DNA of 64,000 nt from Eutrigla gurnardus (taxonomy: Eukaryota > Chordata > Actinopteri > Perciformes > Triglidae). The translations under genes and the position numbers were made by a program. Positions 57,040 to 64,000 of the stretch are shown here, in pieces (positions within the stretch are counted from its first letter, which is position 1; the number at the start of each line of letters is the position of its first letter). The stretch lies in contig OY741280.1 of NCBI GenBank assembly GCA_963514095.1, positions 23,850,341 through 23,914,340 of the forward strand, given 5' to 3'. The notes beneath the pieces are model-generated. The model was given only the letters and a program-made list of their open reading frames with translations. It had not been told where the DNA came from and ran no database searches.

Positions 57040-59275
57040 TAGGGCTGAGTGATTTTATCGATTCTGCGATATAAATCGATATTTTGTTTCCACAGAAAGT
57101 ATAGATTTTTTAGCCACGAGTATCGATACATTAAGTCCCATTCAAATCCCCCTGGCACTCTGCTCGCTGCGCCGAGAGACGGCTGCGCAGGATCGCGTCG
57201 CTTCGCGTCTGGTCTGAACTGCACTATCGGTTAACAAATGCGCCGAAAGGAAGCGTGCTTCGTTCGCGGTGCTTCAGCGGCCGCCCGGTTCATGCCGGCA
57301 TGACGCCAGGTTCGCACCAGCTGCTGCAAAGCGTCACAGCCACAGAAATCACACATGATCCGCTGCCCCCCAGTTCAGACCAGACGCGTATTTCTCCGCG
57401 ACGGTCGACAAGTGCTTCTGCTCAGCTGTTATTCATTCAGAGCTATTTTTTTCATCGTGGGTAAGTAAATAACCTCATGAAATTAATAAGCCATATTACT
57501 GTAGACACCCAAAACCCCACCCCCCGCCCCGTAGCCAGCCCACTCCGTTGCTCTGTGTATGTGTGCAGTGGCGCCGCCAGGATTCAATTTCAATGTATGC
57601 ACAGAAACGGCAAAATACAACGTATATCATGGTGATAGGCCCCGGTGCAAATATTTTTTTGGAGACATGCATCGGCTCGGCCCACAGTGCTCAGCAGCAG
57701 AGAGGTGACGAGACTAGAGCCGAGCTGTATTGTGTAGTGGAGAGGGACCAACACACGCTATGCGCAATTGCGCAAACACGCGCGATCGTCCTCTCAAATG
57801 CGGCTGCGTCTCTCCAGGTCACTGCATTTACATTTACATTTAGGTCATTTAGCAGACGCTTTTGTCCAAAGCGACTTACAATAAGTACATTTGTCAAAAG
57901 AAGGAAACAAAGAAACCACGACGTATCATTGCCGATGCAGTAAGAGCTAAAAATAGAACAAGTGTTAGGTCCTCATCTGAGTAAAGTAGTGCTTCAAGAG
58001 TAACAGTGCTACGATCCGAGTTTTTTTTTTATTTTTATTTTTATTTATTTTTTTTTGCGGGGGGGGGGGGGGGGGGGGGGGTCGAGGGAGGGTGTTAGTG
58101 GGTCATGCTATGTAGAGTCGAGGTGAAGTCTGAACAGGTGAGTCTTGAGCCTTTTTCGGAAGATGGCAAATGACTCTGCTGTCCTGATATTGGTCGGGAG
58201 TTCGTTCCACCACTGAGGCGCCAGAACAGTCTGGACTTTGCTGAGCGACATTTGTTTGATTTCAGCGATGGTGGTACCAGCCGGCCAGCTGAAGTAGAGG
58301 AGCGGAGTGCTCGCTTCGGGGCATGAGGTTTGACCAGTGTTTGAAGGTAGGCAGGTGCCGTTCCATTGATGGCCCTGAAGGCCAGTGTCATCGTCTTGAA
58401 TTGGATGCGTGCTGCAACAGGGAGCCAGTGGAGGTCACGGAGGAGGGGGGTCACGTGGGAGAATTTGGGTAGGTTGAAGATAAGGCGTGCTGCAGCGTTC
58501 TGGATACGCTGCAATGGTTTAATCGCATAGGCCGGGAGTCCGGCCAGGAGAGAGTTGCAGTAGTCAAGGCGGGAGATGACCAGTGCTTGGACCAAGAGCT
58601 GCGTTGCATCCTTTGTGAGGAAGGTCCGAATCCTGCGGATATTGTAGAGGGCAAATCTGCAGGATCGGGCCACAGCAGTGATGTTGGGGGTGCAGGATAG
58701 TTGGTCATCGAGGATTACACCCAGGTTCCTCGCAGTTGAGGAAGGAAATACTGTGATGCCCTCAACAGTGACCGACAGGTCCATGTGAGCGAAAGAAAAG
58801 CTCTGACTTGCTTGGGCAGACGTTGTTTGGTGTCACCCACTGAAATTTAAATATCTAGCCCACCTTCAAAAAAAGTACGCACAGTGCATACAGGATTCCG
58901 GCTGGCGGCCCCACTGTGTGTGTGTGTGTGTGCTTTGTAAGTTACAGTTTGCACTTCAATAAATGTAACTTATTTTCTCACCACATATTTGATTTATTTT
59001 GTCCAGCATTTGCAAGCTGGAGACTCTCTGTCCAGTCAGAGCCATATATTGTGTAATTGATTATTTTATTAATTCAATCCAAGTAAATGGAACACTCACA
59101 AGATGTCACCAAAATCACACTGTACCTTTTAAATCTTTCAGAAAATTATGTAAGTGTATCGAATTATATCGAATCGTATAGAATCGTATCGTTGACTGAA
59201 TATCGTGATTTATATCGTATCGTGAGCTGAATATCGTATATCGTATCGTGAGATTAGTGTATCGCTGCAGCCCTA
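57040..59275. mobile_element. hAT-type element in intron 1 of gene F'
   Basis: Duplicate of 33673-35897, same CTCGATAC flanks (57032-57039 and 59276-59283). Contains the CAGTGGCG element (57566-58916) and the LINE fragment (about 57,820-58,784, frame 58095-58784 open for 229 codons). The poly(G) is 23 long here (58059-58081) against 14 in F. Confidence 0.85.
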
Positions 59276-59283
59276 CTCGATAC

Positions 59284-59679
59284 ACTCATGGAAACGATAC
59301 CATGGTAGAAATCTAGGATGTCAGAACATGGAGTTTCATATAAGTTATTGTATTTATTAAGAATGAAAAAATATAGTGGACTCCCACAATGCATTGTTAA
59401 AGTAGCATACAACCAATGGCTGAAAAGCTGATAATGTCTACAACTCACACAGCTTTTACCCGGAAAGTTGCTGCAGAGCAAAACAAAGCCAGTTGTTGTC
59501 AGCTGTAGCATGTTAGTCGGATTAGGCCGGTTAGTCGAACACAGTGGACGTCGATTTAACTTCAAACGGTATGCCGACACTGTTCAAGTGAAGAACACGA
59601 ATACTCTGTATGTTATATCATGTTGAAACACTTGACGTCATGTAGACGCTGAGAAACCCGGATGTGTTGATGAACGAAC
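59284..59679 (-). other. Intron 1 of gene F', donor-proximal part
   Basis: Duplicate of the same part of gene F. Nothing else seen. Confidence 0.6.
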
Positions 59680-59911
59680 CTGCTCCGTGAATCCGGACTT
59701 CCGGGAGGAAAACAGCGTCTAAGAGTCTCCGCTGTCGCTCGTTCTCCTCTTTAGAACGAGAAAGTTCCTCCTCGTACTCTGCTATCGTTCCTTCAAACAG
59801 CCCAAATATCTCTTCAGCAGCCGCAGCTAGTCGCTGCTCCACCAACGCTCTCAGCATTTGGACTTTACTCATTTTCTCCACAAACTCCGTTAAACCGTCT
59901 ACAGCTAGCAT
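59680..59911 (-). CDS. Zinc-finger gene F', exon 1
   Basis: Intact module, both Met codons in frame. It reads RIHGAG near the donor (Arg to Gly), as gene C does, from CTCCGTG where F has CTCTGTG. Donor intact, phase 1. Confidence 0.87.
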
Positions 59912-60103
59912 GCTAAGCTAACTAGCTTCGTATGCTACCGGGAGATGAGTCAGAGGTCAAACCTTCAGAATAAAAGGTGAAGAGTACAAAGTCCATCCAG
60001 ACGGGTTTATCCAGACACACAGAGACTCTGATGGATCAGTACTGGTGAAGCTAACAGACACTTTCTCAACACCACGAAGACGCGCTGCTGGTTCTAATAA
60101 CGC

Positions 60104-60143
60104 CGGGCGCCATGTTGCTAAAAGACAAATACATCCGGGTCCT
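60104..60143 (-). promoter_or_regulatory. Putative core promoter of gene F'
   Basis: Complete YY1-like CAACATGGCGCCC and ETS-like CCGGATGT; more like genes A and E than like F. Confidence 0.4.
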
Positions 60144-60163
60144 CTGGAACTGCGAGGTTAACC

Positions 60164-63100
60164 TTCTTCTTCTTCTTTAGTTAGGCAGACTAGACGCAGC
60201 TTTGGCGTATTGCTGCCCCTACAGTTAGTTATTAAGAACTACATCAAATCCTTTTGTACAATCCTGTTTTGTGAAGATAATCCACCAATTTCTTTGTTTT
60301 AACCCAAGAATCTAGATTTAGAAGCGTTCGCATATTAAAAACAGTTTCCCCATCTGCTCCACGTTTCCTGAAGAGAGTCCTTCTCTGACTGGAGTATATT
60401 TTGCACTGGAGTAGTACATGTTTCACTGTCTCACTATCTCCACCCTCACATTTGCCATCAGGATGCTTACCAATCAGAGCCAACCCACTCCTCAGCCCAC
60501 AGTGTCCAAGTCTCAGTCTTGAGATTACTACATCTCTTTCCTACTGCACCTGTAAGTGCACTTGTCTTTACTTACTCTTTCCTGCACTGAAAATATGCCC
60601 TTCCTTTCCTTTCCTTCTCCCAAGACTTTTGCCACTTTTCTTTTAGAGACCTGTTTATTATTTCACTATACTCTGGTGCCCCATATTGCAACTGAATTTG
60701 CACACTTTCCTCCTTCACCGCCTTCTTTGCCATCTCATCCGCCTCCTCATTCCCTTTCACACCCATATGTGCCGGAACCCAAAGAAACCCCACCTCATAC
60801 CCTGCCTTGTGGATTCTAAACAAAGATTGTAAAATTTCTACAACTTAATCAGGTCTGGACTTGGATTTCCCTTCTTTTATCATAGTTAAGGTTGCTGTTG
60901 AATCACTGCATATGATTGCATTTCCCTGTTTATTGTCCTCAACCCATCTTACTGCCAGCAGAACTGCCACCATTTCTGCTGTGAAGACTGACATATGATT
61001 TGATATTCTGTATCCTTTTTTATATCCGATTTCAGGTATGCTAATACCAACTGCCACTTTCCCACTCTCATGATCTTTTGACCCATCTGTATACATTTGG
61101 AGGTGGTTTCCCCATTTTAGTTGCTGCCAGACTGTTACCTCCTTTACTACAACCTCTGACGTCCTTGATTTGCTTTTATTCAAAAGCTTTAGGTCAACAA
61201 TGGGATCTGGAACCAACCATGAGGCCACAGCTGGACGACACACTGGACGACACACACTTATATCCACAATTCCAGTTTCCTGTGCCACAGATTTTAATTT
61301 TTCTGCTAAATTAGTTTTAGTCCTTTTTGATGTTCCCATGAACTCCCAATGTTCACTCAGAAGGTTCTTTGTTGGTAGCATTTCATTTTGTCCTTTGAGC
61401 TTCATTAAATATCTCAAACCAAGTTTATGTCTCCTGATTTCTAACGGCATCTCCCCCGTTTCTATCAGTAATGCTGGTATTGGAGTTGTTCTGAATGCTC
61501 CACAGCACACTCTTAGGGCTTCTGCTTGGACGATGTCAAGTTTACTGATCAATGAAGGAGCTGCTGATCCATAAACCATACTTCCATAGTCAATATCTGA
61601 TATTATCATTGCTCTGTAGATCATCATCATTGATTCTCTATCAGCCAGTCTGACCCAGCCACACACCTAAGGACATTAATTATTTTACCAAACTTCAACG
61701 AAACCATTTCAACTTGTTTTTTCCCTGTCATCCTTTCGTCCAGCCACATTCCTAAAAATGTAAAATACTTATTTATTTAGATTATTATGATACAATTGTA
61801 TTTGCTGTGTCGGCATACTTTTCTAATTTCCAAACACCATATATTTAGTTTTATCTGTAGAAATTTTAAAACCCCAATCATTAGCCCACTCAGTCACTTT
61901 CTCTAACGCACCTTGAATTTGGTTAAACAGGTAGGGGAGGTTCCTCCCTCGCTTCCAGACAGCCCCATCATCTGCAAATAATGAAAAACCAAATCCTTTC
62001 CCCACTCTACTAAACATGCCGTTAACCAGAATATTAAAAAGAAGTGGACTTATCACGCTTCCTTGAGGGGTTCCATTCTCCACCTCAAACTCATCTGATA
62101 GTTCATTTCCAATTCTCACTTGAATTGAACGGTTAGTTTTTGATCCAGTTAAACATTCTCCATCTGATTCCAACGTCATAAAGTGCAATTAATAACCCTT
62201 CCCTCCAAAGCATGTCATATGCTTTTTCTATATCCAGAAAGACTGCTACAACTGCTTCCTTATTTGCGATGGCTTTCTTTATGTCCATGTCTAAATTTAA
62301 GACAGCATCCATTGTTGACCGTCCCTGCCTAAATCCACTCTGATGAGTCACAAAATAACCACTTTTCTCCAGCATTTCCACAAGCCTATCCGTTATCATA
62401 CATTCCATAATTTTGCATAAGACAGAGGTCAAGGCAATTGGTCTATAGGAAATAGGGTTATCAGGTTGCTTTCCAGGTTTCACAATTGGAATAATTACCG
62501 CATGTTTCCATTCTTTAGGAAGACATCCCCTCTCCCACACATTATTTATTAGGGCAAGCACTTCCTCCCCCATCAGTTCTCCAGAATGTTTAAATAATTG
62601 ATACCCCAATCCGTCCCTACCTGGAGAGGTATCTTTCCCCTGATTAGTGGCTTTTTGTAGCTCTCCTAGTGAGAAAAACAGACTGATATCATCAGAATTA
62701 TCACTATTAATTTGCAGTTTATACAGTTGCTTTCCTAATACTTCACATCGCCTCCTCCTATTTGCATTGTCAGAACTATGTACTTTATGGAATTATTTAA
62801 CTAGCATATTTGCTTTTTCTTTGTTATTTACAGCTACAGCTCCATCACAGTGAAGGACAGGGATTGCTGCCTGCTGAAACACCCCTGTCATTCTATGTAC
62901 AAGACTCCAAACCTTTTTTATGGGTGTATCTGGTCCTAATTTACCACAAAAATGTCTCCAACTTTGTTTCTTTGCCTCCTTAATGACACGTCTAGCCTTA
63001 GCTCTGAGTCTCTTATACTCAATAGCATAGCTCTCTAGTAGATGTTTTCTTAACCTTTTATAGGCTCTATTTCTAGCTCGGACTGCGAGGTTACATTCTT

Positions 63101-64000
63101 CGGTCCACCATGGAACCATTGCTCCTCTTACAGGAACTTTTTTCTTAGGAATATTCTGGACTGCAGCTGACCATAATACCTTGGTTAAAGAACTATTCCA
63201 CTCATCTACCCCTTTCTCACTATCTATTATTGATAAACTCTTATTCACATCATCCTCAAACTTGATCCAATTAGCCCTTTTATAATTGAGCCTCAATGAC
63301 AGATTGACTGGTTCCTCAATTAAACATCTGCCAACTTTACAAATGATTGGGACATGATCACTTCCCACGGTATATCGATCCATTGTCTCCCACCTACTAA
63401 CCGATGCCAACTCTGCTTATGCAATTGTAATATCTATTGAAGAAGACACTGCCCGACTTGTTCTGAACCATGTAGGACGACCATCATTTAACACAACTAG
63501 CTGGTTTTTATCAATGAAATCTTCTACAATTTTCCCATTTCTATTTCTCTTCTTGCTTCCCCACAGCTCATTGTGAGCATTAAAATCCCCAACCCACACC
63601 ACTGGTACGCTAATCTGGTCCACAATTTCCTGAAAATGATTATCCTCTAAATTAATGCAGGGGTTATACAAATTAACAATGGTGATTTTCCCTCTGTCAG
63701 TCCATACTTCTATGATGACACATTCTAATACTGTATTCATTTCTATTCTTCTATATTGACTTCCATTTCTAATGAAAGTTGCAAACCCCCTCCTGCTGTA
63801 TTCTCTCTGTCTTTCCTTTCACATTTATATCCTGGTATAATAAAATCAAGTCTCGGTTTCAACCAAGTTTCCTCAATGCAAATTATTTCTGGTTTTCTTT
63901 CAAGCCCATCTAACATATGTTTAAATTCTTGTCCATTTGCAATTAGACTCCTAGCATTCCATTGCATTAAGTAAAACATAATGCAGATGATACTAATCAC
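60164..64000 (-). mobile_element. I-clade LINE, copy 3 (runs off the window)
   Basis: Same 3' junction as copies 1 and 2 (GAGGTTAACC at 60154-60163). It lacks the TA element and has the RT core that the others lost: YRPIALTSVLCK, FRQGRSTMDAV, VFLDIEKAYDMLWREG (62133-62609), then GTPQGSVISPLLFN and the catalytic FADDGAVW (61823-62188) after a frame change at WIKN. RNase H 60572-61666, C-terminal motif 60244-60483, endonuclease 62793-64000 with the shared stop after ITIA. More ancestral in state but dead too. Confidence 0.88.
61823..62609 (-). pseudogene. LINE copy 3 reverse transcriptase core
   Basis: Contains all central RT motifs, including FADD, in two frames that overlap near 62,133-62,188. 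Copies 1 and 2 lost about 325 bp between IEK and LEK here (approx. 61,902-62,227). Confidence 0.8.

Larger units (their letters stand above)
36786..60163. repeat. Segmental duplication unit 2 (~23.4 kb)
   Basis: Direct repeat of 13,706-36,785 with the same gene and transposon junctions. About 300 bp longer, nearly all of it from seven extra 42-bp minisatellite units in the L2, plus ~56 bp in the TA element and minus 84 bp in F'. Confidence 0.9.

Noticed and set aside
1..64000. Bacterial, phage or viral origin
   Set aside because: Introns, C2H2 arrays, non-LTR retrotransposons and hAT/TA/TTAA elements all point to a vertebrate, teleost-type genome; no operon, ribosome-binding site or viral structural gene seen.

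Overview
The window looks like chromosomal DNA of a teleost fish. It holds a head-to-tail array of C2H2 zinc-finger genes, all on the minus strand, with spliceosomal introns, embedded in transposons typical of fish genomes: L2 and I-like LINEs with CCHC, endonuclease, RT and RNase H domains, 5'-truncated L1-like inserts, hAT, Tol2-like, TA-target and TTAA-target elements. Nothing prokaryotic or viral was seen.

Gene plan. Each zinc-finger gene has two coding exons. Exon 1 (232 bp from the upstream ATG, or 193 bp from an internal ATG) encodes a short helical/coiled-coil module starting MSKVQMLR. A phase-1 intron follows. Exon 2 encodes an acidic spacer with two SUMO-type motifs (IKEE, VKSE) and then 8-10 C2H2 fingers with TGEKP/TGDKP linkers. 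I number the genes A to F and D', E', F'. A (5.3-5.5 kb): exon 1 only. B (6.3-9.3 kb): 10 fingers. C (10.3-13.4 kb): 10 fingers. D (21.1-23.15 kb): 8 fingers but a beheaded exon 1. E (23.3-30.5 kb): finger array deleted, reading frame open. F (32.1-36.5 kb): 9 fingers. D', E', F' (44.3-59.9 kb) are duplicates; F' has 8 fingers.

Layout. 1-5.2 kb is a transposon cluster with three elements nested inside one another. 5.2-13.7 kb holds A, B and C. 13,706-36,785 is a ~23.1-kb unit: I-like LINE, D, E (with an antisense L2 LINE in its intron), F (with nested hAT elements in its intron). 36,786-60,163 repeats the whole unit (~23.4 kb) almost identically. 60,164-64,000 begins a third unit, whose LINE lacks two lesions that copies 1 and 2 share. 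The same LINE with the same 10-bp target duplication at each junction shows that the units arose by segmental duplication, probably unequal exchange between the gene copies.

How it may work together. Such genes are generally thought to bind DNA, often transposon DNA, and repress it. Three features stand out: a duplicated, still open, finger-less gene (E/E') between finger-bearing genes; finger-bearing D/D' without a start exon but with a usable splice acceptor just downstream of E; and one intron phase throughout, so that an exon 1 of one gene could splice in frame to exon 2 of the next. Finger number, a minisatellite and LINE lesions differ between the two units, so the array is still changing. 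A false duplication by the assembly cannot be excluded from sequence alone.
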